From the NCBI GenBank assembly GCA_035448065.1, contig DAOTIG010000009.1, positions 1 through 38,562 on the forward strand: a DNA stretch of 38,562 nt, in the 5' to 3' direction. The notes under the pieces are model-generated. The model was not told where the DNA came from. It ran no database searches and saw only the letters and a program-made list of their open reading frames with translations. The stretch comes from Phosphoribacter sp035448065 (lineage in GTDB: Bacteria; Actinomycetota; Actinomycetes; Actinomycetales; Dermatophilaceae). This document shows, piece by piece, positions 10,544-17,465 of this stretch; within the stretch, counting starts at the first letter, position 1; each line of letters begins with the position of its first letter. Position numbers and translations under genes: made by a program.

Positions 10544-11114
10544 CGGCCTCGTCGTCGGCGTCGACGGACTGCCCCGGTGCGCCTGGGCCGGCAGCACGCC
10601 GGACTATGCGGCATACCACGACGACGAGTGGGGCCGGCCCGTGCACGGCGAGCAGCCGCTCTACGAGCGACTCACTCTCGAGGCCTTCCAGTCCGGCCTG
10701 GCGTGGATCACCATCCTGCGCAAGCGCGAGGGCTTCCGGCGGGCGTTCGCGGGCTTCGACCCCGAGGTCGTCGCGCGCTTCGACCCCGCCGACCGCGAGC
10801 GCCTGATGGCCGACCCCGGCATCGTGCGCAACGGGCGCAAGATCGACGCCGCGATCCACAACGCGCAGGCTGTGCTCGCCCTGCGCGCCGACGGCGGGCT
10901 GGACCGGCTGGTCTGGTCGCACGCGCCCACGCGGCATACCCGACCGAGCTCGATGCACGAGGTGCCCGCCACCTCGCCCGAGTCGACCGCGCTGGCCCGC
11001 GCGCTCAAGGCGGGCGGCTTCGTCTTCGTCGGCCCAACCACGCTGTATGCCGCGATGCAGGCCTGCGGTCTCGTCGACGACCACGTCGCCGGCTGCCACC
11101 GCGCGGTCGGCTAG
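10536..11114 (+). CDS. tag: DNA-3-methyladenine glycosylase I
   Basis: A 192-residue base-excision repair enzyme that removes 3-methyladenine from alkylated DNA. The zinc site is intact, C15, H28, H183 and C187, with the same spacing as C4/H17/H175/C179 of E. coli Tag. The catalytic-pocket glutamate E49 sits 34 residues after the first cysteine, as in E. coli E38. The Asp-Asp-Glu-Trp-Gly motif at 29-33 and Trp-Ile-Thr-Ile-Leu-Arg-Lys-Arg are typical. GTG start at 10536 overlaps the SRPBCC gene by 8 bases. The TAG stop is also the first half of the -10 box of the next gene. Confidence 0.94.
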   Translation: MSDGLVVGVDGLPRCAWAGSTPDYAAYHDDEWGRPVHGEQPLYERLTLEAFQSGLAWITILRKREGFRRAFAGFDPEVVARFDPADRERLMADPGIVRNGRKIDAAIHNAQAVLALRADGGLDRLVWSHAPTRHTRPSSMHEVPATSPESTALARALKAGGFVFVGPTTLYAAMQACGLVDDHVAGCHRAVG

Positions 11115-11117
11115 AGT
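11112..11117 (+). promoter_or_regulatory. -10 box TAGAGT of the glycosyltransferase gene, leaderless start
   Basis: TAGAGT begins with the tag stop codon and lies 6 bases before the GTG at 11124. No ribosome-binding site is seen. Confidence 0.5.
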
Positions 11118-11123
11118 CCCGGC

Positions 11124-12383
11124 GTGCCCGCCCGCCCCTCCCGCACCGTCGAGGTGACCGCCGCGGACGGCCGCTTCCCACGCGCCGAGGCCCTGCTCGA
11201 CCAGGTGCTCGGGGGCCGTTTCACGATGCAGATCGTCGTGCTCTATGCGCTGACCCGCATCGTCACCGCGATCATGCTCGCGATGGTGGCGCCACACCAA
11301 CTGCCCGCGGGGATGACCGACGGCGAGCCGGTGGGCTACTTCGGCTTCACCCGGATCTGGGACGGCAAGTGGTATGCCCGGATCGCCACCGAGGGCTATC
11401 CGAGCTCGGTCCCGCGCTACCCGACCGGCAACGCCATGCAGAACCCGTGGGCCTTCTACCCGGCGTTCCCGCTGCTGTCCCGGGTCGTCATGGCGGTCAC
11501 CGGGCTGTCCTTCCCGGTCGTCGGGTCGACGCTCGCGCTGCTCTTCGGCTTCGGTGCGGCGGTCCTTCTCGGCCGGCTGATGCGCGACACCGTGGGCCGG
11601 GTGGGGGCGTTGCTCGTCGTCACCCTGTATGCCGTCTTCCCCTCCTCGCCCGCGCTGCAGGTCTGCTACACCGAGTCGCTCGCCATGCTGCTGCTCACCG
11701 GCTACCTGCTCGCGCTGCGTCGGGAGCGGTGGCTCGTCGCCACGGGGCTGGCGCTGCTCGTCGGCGTGAGTCGGCCGATCGCGCTGCCGCTCGGTGTGGT
11801 CACCCTCGTCGCGGTGGGGCTGCGCTGGCGGCGGCGGGGGAGCGACCCGATCGACCGCCGCGAGGGTGTCTCGGCGCTCGCTGCCCTGGCCGGCTGCGGG
11901 GTCGCCGGGCTCACCTGGCCGGCCATCGCCTGGGCGGCCACCGGCGAGCGCAACGCCTACGTCGACACGATGGGCGCGTGGAACTCCGGCGGCCGGGTGC
12001 GGATCTTCCAGCCCTGGCTCGACACGCCGCGCTACTACCTCGGCGACTGGGCGATGCCCGCGCTCGTCCTCGTCGTCGCGCTCATCATCGGCGGGATGGC
12101 CGGGCCGTGGGCGGCCCGGCTGGGCCCGGTGCTGCGCACCTGGCCGGTCGCATACGCGGCATACGTCATGGCGGCGCAGGGGCCGGGCACGAGCACACCG
12201 CGCTATCTGCTGCCGATGTTCGCCTACCTCGTGCCGCTGCTCGGGCTCGGCTGGGAGAGGCACCGGCCGATGCTGCCCCCGTGGCTGCGCTGGCTCTGGC
12301 TGATGCCGATCTCGCTGTGGTGGCAGTGGAAGTGGATCAGCGTGCTGTGGCTGTTCACCCCGCCCACCGACTGGGCGCCATGA
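11124..12383 (+). CDS. PIG-V-like integral membrane mannosyltransferase (GT-C fold)
   Basis: A 419-residue polytopic membrane protein with about nine to ten hydrophobic segments. The first extracytoplasmic loop carries Ile-Trp-Asp-Gly-Lys-Trp-Tyr-Ala-Arg-Ile-Ala followed by Gly-Tyr-Pro and Ala-Phe-Tyr-Pro-Ala-Phe-Pro, the WDG-W/FYP pattern of PIG-V and actinobacterial GT-C enzymes that use polyprenyl-phosphate sugars. The Asp is the likely catalytic or metal residue. Tyr-Thr-Glu-Ser-Leu near 180 is also typical. The probable job is adding mannose to a lipid or protein outside the membrane; the acceptor is unknown. It may have its own leaderless promoter in the end of tag. Confidence 0.82.
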   Translation: MPARPSRTVEVTAADGRFPRAEALLDQVLGGRFTMQIVVLYALTRIVTAIMLAMVAPHQLPAGMTDGEPVGYFGFTRIWDGKWYARIATEGYPSSVPRYPTGNAMQNPWAFYPAFPLLSRVVMAVTGLSFPVVGSTLALLFGFGAAVLLGRLMRDTVGRVGALLVVTLYAVFPSSPALQVCYTESLAMLLLTGYLLALRRERWLVATGLALLVGVSRPIALPLGVVTLVAVGLRWRRRGSDPIDRREGVSALAALAGCGVAGLTWPAIAWAATGERNAYVDTMGAWNSGGRVRIFQPWLDTPRYYLGDWAMPALVLVVALIIGGMAGPWAARLGPVLRTWPVAYAAYVMAAQGPGTSTPRYLLPMFAYLVPLLGLGWERHRPMLPPWLRWLWLMPISLWWQWKWISVLWLFTPPTDWAP

Positions 12384-12421
12384 GCGCCGGTATGCCGCCG
12401 GCCTGACCTACCTCAGCTCGA

Positions 12422-12441
12422 AACGACGCCATGGCGTCGTT
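12422..12441. repeat. 20-bp perfect palindrome, copy 1
   Basis: AACGACGCCATGGCGTCGTT, identical to the copy at 12482-12501. It lies 38 bases after the glycosyltransferase stop in a convergent gap and probably acts as part of a bidirectional terminator. Confidence 0.75.
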
Positions 12442-12445
12442 CCGA

Positions 12446-12477
12446 GTGGATGGCGTCGCTATATCGACGCCACCCAC
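12446..12477. terminator. Middle hairpin of the convergent terminator cluster
   Basis: A 13-bp stem with one A-C mismatch (12446-12458 with 12465-12477) and loop CTATAT lies between the two identical palindromes. Its core TGGCGTCG repeats half of the flanking palindromes, so alternative pairings are possible. Confidence 0.6.
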
Positions 12478-12481
12478 CCCG

Positions 12482-12501
12482 AACGACGCCATGGCGTCGT
12501 T
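12482..12501. terminator. 20-bp palindrome, copy 2, followed by TTTT
   Basis: Second exact copy of AACGACGCCATGGCGTCGTT. On the + strand it ends in a four-T run (12500-12503), the best intrinsic terminator feature in this gap. It serves the glycosyltransferase gene from one side and the enoyl-CoA isomerase from the other. Confidence 0.6.
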
Positions 12502-12550
12502 TTGCTGCGGGCCCGCCGATCAGCGTGCAGCGACCCACGGCGCCCGCCGC

Positions 12551-13402
12551 TCAGCGGCCGTGGAACTCCGGTGAGCGCTTCTCGACGAAGGCGCGCACCG
12601 CGTCCAGGTGGTCCTGGGTGTCCCCGGTGAGCTGCATGAAGTCCCGCTCGACCGCGAGGGCGTCCGAGAGCGGGTGGGCCGCGGCATACGCGATGGCGCG
12701 CCGCATGGCGCCGTAGGCGACGGTCGGGCCGGCGGCGAGACGGGTGGCGAGCTCGGCGACCCGGCCGGCGAGCTGGTCATCGGGCACGACCTCGGTCACC
12801 AGGCCCAGCGCGAGGCACTCCTCGGCGCCCACCGTGCGCGGCAACAGCAGCAGCTCCTTGGCCTTGGCCACGCCGACCAGCCGCGGCAGCCAGAACGACG
12901 CCCCGGTGTCGCACGAGAGGCCGATCCCGGCGAAGGCCAGGTTCATCCCGCCCGATGCCGCCATGATCCGGAAGTCCGCGGCCATCGCGAAGGACGTCCC
13001 CGCCCCTGCGGCGACCCCGTTGATCGCGGCGATGACCGGCTTGGGCATCGTCGCGAGCTGCTCGGCCGACGGGTTGTAGTGCTCGGTCACCGTGCTGGCC
13101 AGGTCGCCCGCACCCCACATGAGCGCCTCGGTGTGCGCGCGCAGGTCCTCGCCGACGCAGAAGGCGCGGCCCGTGCCGGTGAGCACGACGCAGCGGACCC
13201 CGGGGTCCGCTGCGACCTCGCCGAGCGCCTGCACGAGGGCCGTCTTGGTGGGCCGATCGAGCGCGTTGAACACCGCCGGCCGATTGAACCGGACCGTCGC
13301 GATCCCGCCGTCGCGTTCGAGGACCAGGGTGGGCTCGGGGCTCGTGGGATCGGTGGGGCCGATGTGGGCGTCAGGAGCTGCTGGGGCGGTCATGCCACCC
13401 AT
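12551..13402 (-). CDS. Enoyl-CoA hydratase/isomerase family protein, PaaG-like
   Basis: A 283-residue crotonase-fold protein (280 residues if ATG at 13393 is used; neither start has a good Shine-Dalgarno). Both hydratase glutamates are missing: Ser replaces the first (Gly-Ala-Gly-Thr-Ser) and Ala the second (Ala-Phe-Ala-Gly-Ile). An aspartate at residue 165 in Ser-Cys-Asp-Thr-Gly takes the position of the PaaG catalytic Asp. That pattern fits an isomerase such as PaaG, which converts the phenylacetyl-CoA epoxide to the oxepin, better than a hydratase. The paa cluster is 5 kb away on the other strand and lacks a visible paaG. The specific role is inference. Confidence 0.8.
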   Translation of the reverse strand: MGGMTAPAAPDAHIGPTDPTSPEPTLVLERDGGIATVRFNRPAVFNALDRPTKTALVQALGEVAADPGVRCVVLTGTGRAFCVGEDLRAHTEALMWGAGDLASTVTEHYNPSAEQLATMPKPVIAAINGVAAGAGTSFAMAADFRIMAASGGMNLAFAGIGLSCDTGASFWLPRLVGVAKAKELLLLPRTVGAEECLALGLVTEVVPDDQLAGRVAELATRLAAGPTVAYGAMRRAIAYAAAHPLSDALAVERDFMQLTGDTQDHLDAVRAFVEKRSPEFHGR

Positions 13403-13452
13403 CGTGCCGCAGTTCGGCGGCCGACGATTTCGTCACATGGCGACGAGCACGC

Positions 13453-13458
13453 GATAAT
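13453..13458 (+). promoter_or_regulatory. Candidate -10 box GATAAT of the DUF3117 gene
   Basis: GATAAT matches TATAAT at five of six bases, 33 bases before the ATG, in an otherwise GC-rich region. A -35 box is not obvious. Confidence 0.4.
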
Positions 13459-13491
13459 GGGTTCTGCCCGAGTACGAGGAAGGGGATGCCC

Positions 13492-13665
13492 ATGGCGGCG
13501 ATGAAGCCGCGGACCGGCGACGGTCCGCTCGAGGTCACCAAGGAGGGCCGCGGGATCGTCCTGCGGATGCCTCTGGAGGGTGGCGGACGCCTGGTCGTCG
13601 AGATGACGCCCGACGAGGCCGCGGCGCTGCGCGACGCGATCAAGGGCTGCGACGGCGTCTCCTGA
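13492..13665 (+). CDS. DUF3117 conserved small protein
   Basis: A 57-residue protein beginning Met-Ala-Ala-Met-Lys-Pro-Arg-Thr-Gly-Asp-Gly-Pro-Leu-Glu, the opening of the DUF3117 family found across actinobacteria. The body has two short strands (Arg-Gly-Ile-Val-Leu-Arg-Met-Pro and Gly-Arg-Leu-Val-Val-Glu-Met) and a helix (Thr-Pro-Asp-Glu-Ala-Ala-Ala-Leu-Arg-Asp). Function is unknown. In Mycobacterium the homologue (Rv1211) lies just after tag. ATG at 13492 is preferred because AGGAAGGGG ends 6 bases upstream; the in-frame ATG at 13486 touches that site. A strong terminator follows, so the gene is monocistronic. Confidence 0.88.
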   Translation: MAAMKPRTGDGPLEVTKEGRGIVLRMPLEGGGRLVVEMTPDEAAALRDAIKGCDGVS

Positions 13666-13684
13666 CTCCCGCGCTGTCTCACGA

Positions 13685-13714
13685 CGACGCCCCCGGCTCC
13701 AGCCGGGGGCGTCG
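13685..13714 (+). terminator. Hairpin terminator of the DUF3117 gene
   Basis: A 14-bp perfect inverted repeat, CGACGCCCCCGGCT (13685-13698) and its complement (13701-13714), is separated by two bases, 19 bases after the stop. Very stable; no T run. Confidence 0.8.
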
Positions 13715-13759
13715 CTGTGTCCGGGGAAGGACGTGCCGGGCGGTGGGGGTATGCCGCGC

Positions 13760-13797
13760 AGCCGGATATCGACGGATCAGCCGGATATCGACGGATC
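13760..13797. repeat. Two tandem copies of a 19-bp repeat
   Basis: AGCCGGATATCGACGGATC occurs twice head to tail and identically, followed by AGC of a third copy. It lies about 110 bases before the O-methyltransferase start. The rest of the gap 13666-13908 shows only the terminator, one GTATGCCGC copy and a -10 box. Confidence 0.85.
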
Positions 13798-13895
13798 AGC
13801 AGCTTGTGACCTGCTGCCTGAGCGATAGCGTGCTGGACCCCAGCGCGTGCCCGCCGAAAGCGGCCCGTCGAGCGGTTCCCGACGGGATCACCGCC

Positions 13896-13901
13896 TAGGG
13901 T
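13896..13901 (+). promoter_or_regulatory. -10 box TAGGGT of the O-methyltransferase gene, leaderless start
   Basis: TAGGGT stands 7 bases before the ATG at 13909 and there is no Shine-Dalgarno. Confidence 0.55.
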
Positions 13902-13908
13902 GGACGCC

Positions 13909-14541
13909 ATGAGCGCGAACCGTGCCGCAAGCTGGGCCTACGCCGAGGGCTTCGTCGCCGAGGACCCGATCATCGAGGCCGCCCGCCGGCGTGGCGAGCA
14001 GCTGGGCTGCCAGCCGATCGGCGAGGGCACCGGACCGGCGCTGCGCATGCTGACCGCGTCCGTGGGGGCGAAGGCGGTGGTCGAGATCGGCACCGGCGCG
14101 GGGGTGGCCAGCCTCTGGCTGCTGGCGGGAATGCCCGCCGACGGCGTGCTCACGACGATCGATGTCGAGCCCGAGCACCAGCGGGCAGCCAAGGAGGCCT
14201 TCGCCGAGGCCGGCATCCCGCACCAGCGGACCAGGGTCATCACCGGCGCGGCGGGGCAGGTGCTGGCCCGGATGACCGACGGCGCCTACGACCTGGCCCT
14301 CATCGACGCCGACAAGGCGAGCTACCCGGCATACGTGCATGAGGCCGTCCGGCTGCTGCGCTCTGGTGGCGTCCTCGTGCTCGACAACATGCTCTGGCAC
14401 GACCAGGTCGCCGACCCGGCGGCCCGGGACGAGACGACCCGGACGCTGCGCGACCTGGGCAAGACGCTGCGGGAGGACGAGCGCTTTCACACGACGCTGC
14501 TGCCGGTCGGCGACGGGCTGCTGGTCGCGGTCAAGCGCTGA
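13909..14541 (+). CDS. SAM-dependent O-methyltransferase (caffeoyl-CoA OMT type)
   Basis: A 210-residue class I methyltransferase. The SAM loop Glu-Ile-Gly-Thr-Gly-Ala-Gly-Val-Ala-Ser is near 63-72. The acidic ribose-binding residue is in Thr-Ile-Asp-Val-Glu-Pro-Glu, and Leu-Ile-Asp-Ala-Asp-Lys-Ala-Ser-Tyr near 133 supplies the metal-binding Asp and substrate Lys of the catechol/caffeoyl-CoA OMT group. Leu-Asp-Asn-Met-Leu-Trp is the second metal site. The same gene sits beside sigE in Mycobacterium (Rv1220c). Natural substrate unknown. The ATG at 13909 is favoured over an in-frame GTG 9 bases upstream by the -10 box position. Confidence 0.9.
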   Translation: MSANRAASWAYAEGFVAEDPIIEAARRRGEQLGCQPIGEGTGPALRMLTASVGAKAVVEIGTGAGVASLWLLAGMPADGVLTTIDVEPEHQRAAKEAFAEAGIPHQRTRVITGAAGQVLARMTDGAYDLALIDADKASYPAYVHEAVRLLRSGGVLVLDNMLWHDQVADPAARDETTRTLRDLGKTLREDERFHTTLLPVGDGLLVAVKR

Positions 14542-14552
14542 GGTCTGGACGC

Positions 14553-14617
14553 GGCATGGTCCACTCGACGGGGCATGGTCCACTCGGCGGGAGATGGTCC
14601 ACTCGGCGAGATGGTGG
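14553..14617. repeat. Three-plus tandem copies of a 19-bp repeat in the sigE upstream region
   Basis: Units GGCATGGTCCACTCGACG, GGCATGGTCCACTCGGCG and GAGATGGTCCACTCGGCG begin at 14553, 14572 and 14591, with part of a fourth (AGATGG) at 14609. The period is 19 bases. They follow the O-methyltransferase stop by 11 bases and end 12 bases before the first ECF promoter of sigE. Confidence 0.85.
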
Positions 14618-14628
14618 GGGCGCGAGGG

Positions 14629-14655
14629 GGGAATCTCAGGGTCGGCCCTGATGTT
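14629..14655 (+). promoter_or_regulatory. SigR/SigH-type ECF promoter upstream of sigE
   Basis: GGGAAT at 14629-14634 and GTT at 14653-14655 with exactly 18 bases between match the GGGAAT-N18-GTT consensus of Streptomyces SigR and mycobacterial SigH promoters. It would place sigE under thiol-oxidative stress control, as known for sigE of M. tuberculosis. The leader would be about 105 bases. Confidence 0.65.
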
Positions 14656-14709
14656 GCCCACCGCACAAAAAGGCGACAGTTGATCCGACACGGACTCACA
14701 GCCTCCGGG

Positions 14710-14735
14710 GGAACTCTCGGACCGGCCCGTACGTC
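14710..14735 (+). promoter_or_regulatory. Second ECF-like promoter, possible sigE autoregulation
   Basis: GGAAC at 14710-14714, 18 bases, then GTC at 14733-14735. It resembles ECF promoters with a GGAAC -35 and differs at the last base from the GTT -10. It lies about 35 bases before the sigE start. Confidence 0.45.
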
Positions 14736-14768
14736 AGACCAGGACCGCCCGGAAAGGTGCATCACCTC

Positions 14769-15428
14769 GTGACCGACACCCAGACGCTCACCTCGGCCCC
14801 CGCCGATGCGCCATGGACCCCGCCCAGCTGGGAGCAGATCGTCACCGAGCACTCCGGCCGCGTCTACCGGCTGGCCTATCGACTCACCGGCAACCCGCAC
14901 GACGCCGAGGACCTCACCCACGACGTCTTCATCCGGGTCTTCCGCTCGCTGCACTCCTACACGCCGGGCACCTTCGAGGGCTGGCTGCACCGCATCACGA
15001 CCAACGTCTTCCTCGACAAGATGCGCCGCAAGCAGCGGATCCGCTTCGACGCGCTGCCCGAGGACGCCGGCTCCCGGCTGGCCAGCAGCGAGCCCGGCCC
15101 CGAGCAGGTCTACGACCGCACCCACCTCGACGACGACATCCAGCGCGCCCTGGACGGGCTCTCCCCGGAGTTCCGCGCCGCCGTCGTCCTCTGCGACATC
15201 GAGGGACTGTCCTACGAGGAGATCGCCGCGACCCTCGGCATCAAGCTCGGCACGGTCCGCTCCCGGATCCACCGTGGCCGGGCCCAGCTGCGCGAGGCGC
15301 TCGCCCACCGCGCGCCTGGCGCGGCTGCCACGCCGACCACCCAGACCGCGCCGGTCGCCGCCCCGAGCCGCACCGCCCGGGGCCTGCGCGTCCCGTCCCG
15401 TCTCATGCCTGCTGGTCGAGGGGCGTGA
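14769..15428 (+). CDS. sigE: ECF RNA polymerase sigma factor SigE
   Basis: A 219-residue ECF sigma factor. Region 2 is at about 25-95 (Tyr-Arg-Leu-Ala-Tyr-Arg-Leu-Thr-Gly, then Asp-Ala-Glu-Asp-Leu-Thr-His-Asp-Val-Phe, then Gly-Trp-Leu-His-Arg-Ile-Thr). Region 4 is at about 125-175, with the helix-turn-helix Tyr-Glu-Glu-Ile-Ala-Ala-Thr-Leu-Gly-Ile-Lys-Leu-Gly-Thr-Val-Arg-Ser-Arg. The order sigE, anti-sigma, htrA, tatB is that of the actinobacterial envelope-stress locus. GTG at 14769 is preferred because AAGG ends 11 bases before it; an upstream in-frame GTG at 14757 would overlap that site. Two ECF-type promoters precede it, so stress cascades probably control it. Confidence 0.93.
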   Translation: MTDTQTLTSAPADAPWTPPSWEQIVTEHSGRVYRLAYRLTGNPHDAEDLTHDVFIRVFRSLHSYTPGTFEGWLHRITTNVFLDKMRRKQRIRFDALPEDAGSRLASSEPGPEQVYDRTHLDDDIQRALDGLSPEFRAAVVLCDIEGLSYEEIAATLGIKLGTVRSRIHRGRAQLREALAHRAPGAAATPTTQTAPVAAPSRTARGLRVPSRLMPAGRGA

Positions 15429-16033
15429 TGACCCGACACCTCGGCGACGACCTCAGCGCCTACGTCGATCGACGGCTGCCCCTGCCGTTGCTGCACGCCC
15501 ACGACCAGCATCTCGTCGCGTGCACCATGTGTCGTCAGGCGGCCGACGAGGAGCGCCGGCTCGTCTCCTCGCTGCGGGCCGCACCCGGACCGGGTATGCC
15601 GCAGAGCCTGCAGGCGATGCTGCTCGCCATGTCGATGCCGCCGGTCGTCGGCTCGGAGCACTCCTCGCCGTCCCCGCTGAGTGGGCTGAGTGCGGTGCCG
15701 CTCGCGCCGATCGCCGCGGTCGACTCGCGGATCCCTGTCCTTCGACCCGCGGCCCCGGCTCACTACCGGTCGCTGCGCCGCCCGGTCGCGCTCGCCGTGC
15801 TGCTCGCGGGGGCCTCGACCGCGGCCGCCGCGGCGATCGGGGTGGCTGCCACGCCGGTAGCCACCGGTGCGGCGGTCAGCCCGTCGGCCCCGACGAGCCG
15901 GCCCGCGGCATACTCGGAGCCCGCGGCATACTCGGAGTCGGTCCTGCTCGTCGACACCACCGGGCTGCTGCCCAGTCGTCCGACCGCCCGCCCCAGCCGC
16001 ACCATCGCCCCCACGGAGCACCCCGCGCCATGA
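15428..16033 (+). CDS. rseA: Zinc-finger anti-sigma factor, RseA-like
   Basis: A 201-residue single-pass membrane protein. The N-terminal cytoplasmic zf-HC2/ZAS domain has H28-X3-C32-X2-C35, the metal motif that binds and silences the cognate ECF sigma factor, here SigE. One hydrophobic segment lies at about 119-144, followed by a short extracytoplasmic, Ser/Pro/Ala-rich tail that includes a repeated Pro-Ala-Ala-Tyr-Ser-Glu. The ATG shares its first base with the sigE stop (TGATG), and the stop overlaps the htrA start by 4 bases, so the three proteins are probably co-translated. In Mycobacterium, RseA is phosphorylated and degraded under stress; whether that holds here is not visible. Confidence 0.88.
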   Translation: MTRHLGDDLSAYVDRRLPLPLLHAHDQHLVACTMCRQAADEERRLVSSLRAAPGPGMPQSLQAMLLAMSMPPVVGSEHSSPSPLSGLSAVPLAPIAAVDSRIPVLRPAAPAHYRSLRRPVALAVLLAGASTAAAAAIGVAATPVATGAAVSPSAPTSRPAAYSEPAAYSESVLLVDTTGLLPSRPTARPSRTIAPTEHPAP

Positions 16034-17373
16034 GCCAGCCAGGTCTGCCCAGCTACGACCCGCTCGGGAGGCCGGCAGCGCCCACCCAGCCGATGCCGCA
16101 GGGCGGGCCCGCACCACAGGCCACCGCGTGGCCGCCCAACCCGTATGCCGCGCCGCCGGCTCCGCCCGCGGCATACCCGAGCTATGGCGCCAGCGCTCCG
16201 CCGGGCTACCAGCCGACCGCGCCGATGCCGCAGGGCCTGCCTGGCGGCTCAGGTCCGTCAGGACCGCCCGGACTGCCCGGCGGACCCGCCCAGCCCACCC
16301 GTCGCCGCGAGGGCGGTCGGCGCGGCGGTCTGCTCGCCGCTGCGGCCGGCCTGGGTCTGGTCGCCGGCCTTATCGGTGGGGCCGGCGGGGCGATGCTCGT
16401 CGGCTCGCGCGCGACGACGCAGTCGCCGGTGCCGGCCCCGGCCCCCGGCAGCACCGCCCGCGCCGACGGCAGCGTGGCCAAGATCGCCGCCCAGGCCTTG
16501 CCGTCGGTCGTGACGATCCGGGTCAAGGGCAGCGACGGGCAGGGCACCGGCTCCGGCTTCGTCATGAACGACCAGGGTCACGTCCTCACCAACAATCACG
16601 TCGTTGCCGGCGCGGCCAACGGCGGGACGATCCAGGTCGTGCTCAACGACGGACGCAGTCTGGACGCGCGGATCGTCGGCCGCGACGCGTCCTATGACAT
16701 CGCCGTGCTCAAGGTCGACGGCACGGGCCTGACGCCCTTGCAGTTCGGCTCCTCATCGACCGTCGTGGTCGGCGACGGCGTGATCGCCGTCGGTGCGCCC
16801 CTGGGCCTCGACTCGACCGTGACCACCGGCATCGTCTCGGCGCTCAACCGGCCGGTCGCGGCCGGCGGCGGCGACGAGACGTCCTACATCAACGCGATCC
16901 AGACCGACGCAGCGATCAACCCCGGCAACTCCGGCGGGCCGCTGCTCGACATGAACGGCAAGGTCATCGGGGTCAACTCGGCGATCGCCCGCGCGCCGGG
17001 CAACACCGGCAGCACCGGGGGCAACATCGGCGTCGGCTTCGCGATCCCGAGCGACCAGGCGGCCAAGACCGCGGAGCAGCTCATCAAGACCGGTAAGGCC
17101 GTTCACCCGATCATGGGGGTCCGGCTGGACCGCAGCTTCGACGGCGACGGGGCCAAGATCCTCGACCCGGGCGGCGTGCCGATCGGCGGATCCGCCGATC
17201 AGGCCGGGCTCAAGGACGGCGATGTCGTCGTGCGCTTCGAAGGCCGTAAGGTCGAGACCGCCGACCAGCTCGTCGTCGCCATCCGCTCCCGCGATGTCGG
17301 CGACACGGTGAAGCTGACCGTCGACCGCGCCGGGCAGAGCGTCGACATCACGCTCACCCTGCAGGCCGGCTGA
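16030..17373 (+). CDS. htrA: HtrA/DegP-type membrane serine protease with PDZ domain
   Basis: A 447-residue protein. Residues 1-95 are a Pro/Gly/Gln/Tyr-rich cytoplasmic region. One transmembrane helix lies at about 98-124. A trypsin-like domain follows at about 145-345 with catalytic H190 (Asn-Asn-His-Val-Val), D223 (Tyr-Asp-Ile-Ala-Val-Leu) and S301 (Gly-Asn-Ser-Gly-Gly-Pro). A PDZ domain closes the protein (about 355-445). It acts on the outer face of the membrane on misfolded proteins. Beside SigE and RseA it is the expected effector or regulator of the envelope-stress response. Its ATG overlaps the rseA stop (ATGA). Confidence 0.93.
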   Translation: MSQPGLPSYDPLGRPAAPTQPMPQGGPAPQATAWPPNPYAAPPAPPAAYPSYGASAPPGYQPTAPMPQGLPGGSGPSGPPGLPGGPAQPTRRREGGRRGGLLAAAAGLGLVAGLIGGAGGAMLVGSRATTQSPVPAPAPGSTARADGSVAKIAAQALPSVVTIRVKGSDGQGTGSGFVMNDQGHVLTNNHVVAGAANGGTIQVVLNDGRSLDARIVGRDASYDIAVLKVDGTGLTPLQFGSSSTVVVGDGVIAVGAPLGLDSTVTTGIVSALNRPVAAGGGDETSYINAIQTDAAINPGNSGGPLLDMNGKVIGVNSAIARAPGNTGSTGGNIGVGFAIPSDQAAKTAEQLIKTGKAVHPIMGVRLDRSFDGDGAKILDPGGVPIGGSADQAGLKDGDVVVRFEGRKVETADQLVVAIRSRDVGDTVKLTVDRAGQSVDITLTLQAG

Positions 17374-17465
17374 CACGTCACGAGGCGGCCACCCGGACGC
17401 GGGTGTCACGCGGCGGTGGGCACGCGGCATACTCGATGCCTGATCGGTGAGAGCGGAGGCGAGCG

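Noticed and set aside
12422..12501. Palindrome cluster as a replication origin or transposon end
   Set aside because: No DnaA-box array, no transposase and no target-site duplication; its convergent intergenic position fits terminators better.
14553..14617. Tandem repeats as a CRISPR array
   Set aside because: Units are directly adjacent with no unique spacers, period only 19, and no cas genes are nearby.
16030..17373. HtrA start far upstream (an open frame in the same phase reaches back through sigE)
   Set aside because: The upstream part only mirrors sigE and rseA. The ATG at 16030 has the normal ATGA overlap and the expected cytoplasmic tail plus membrane helix.
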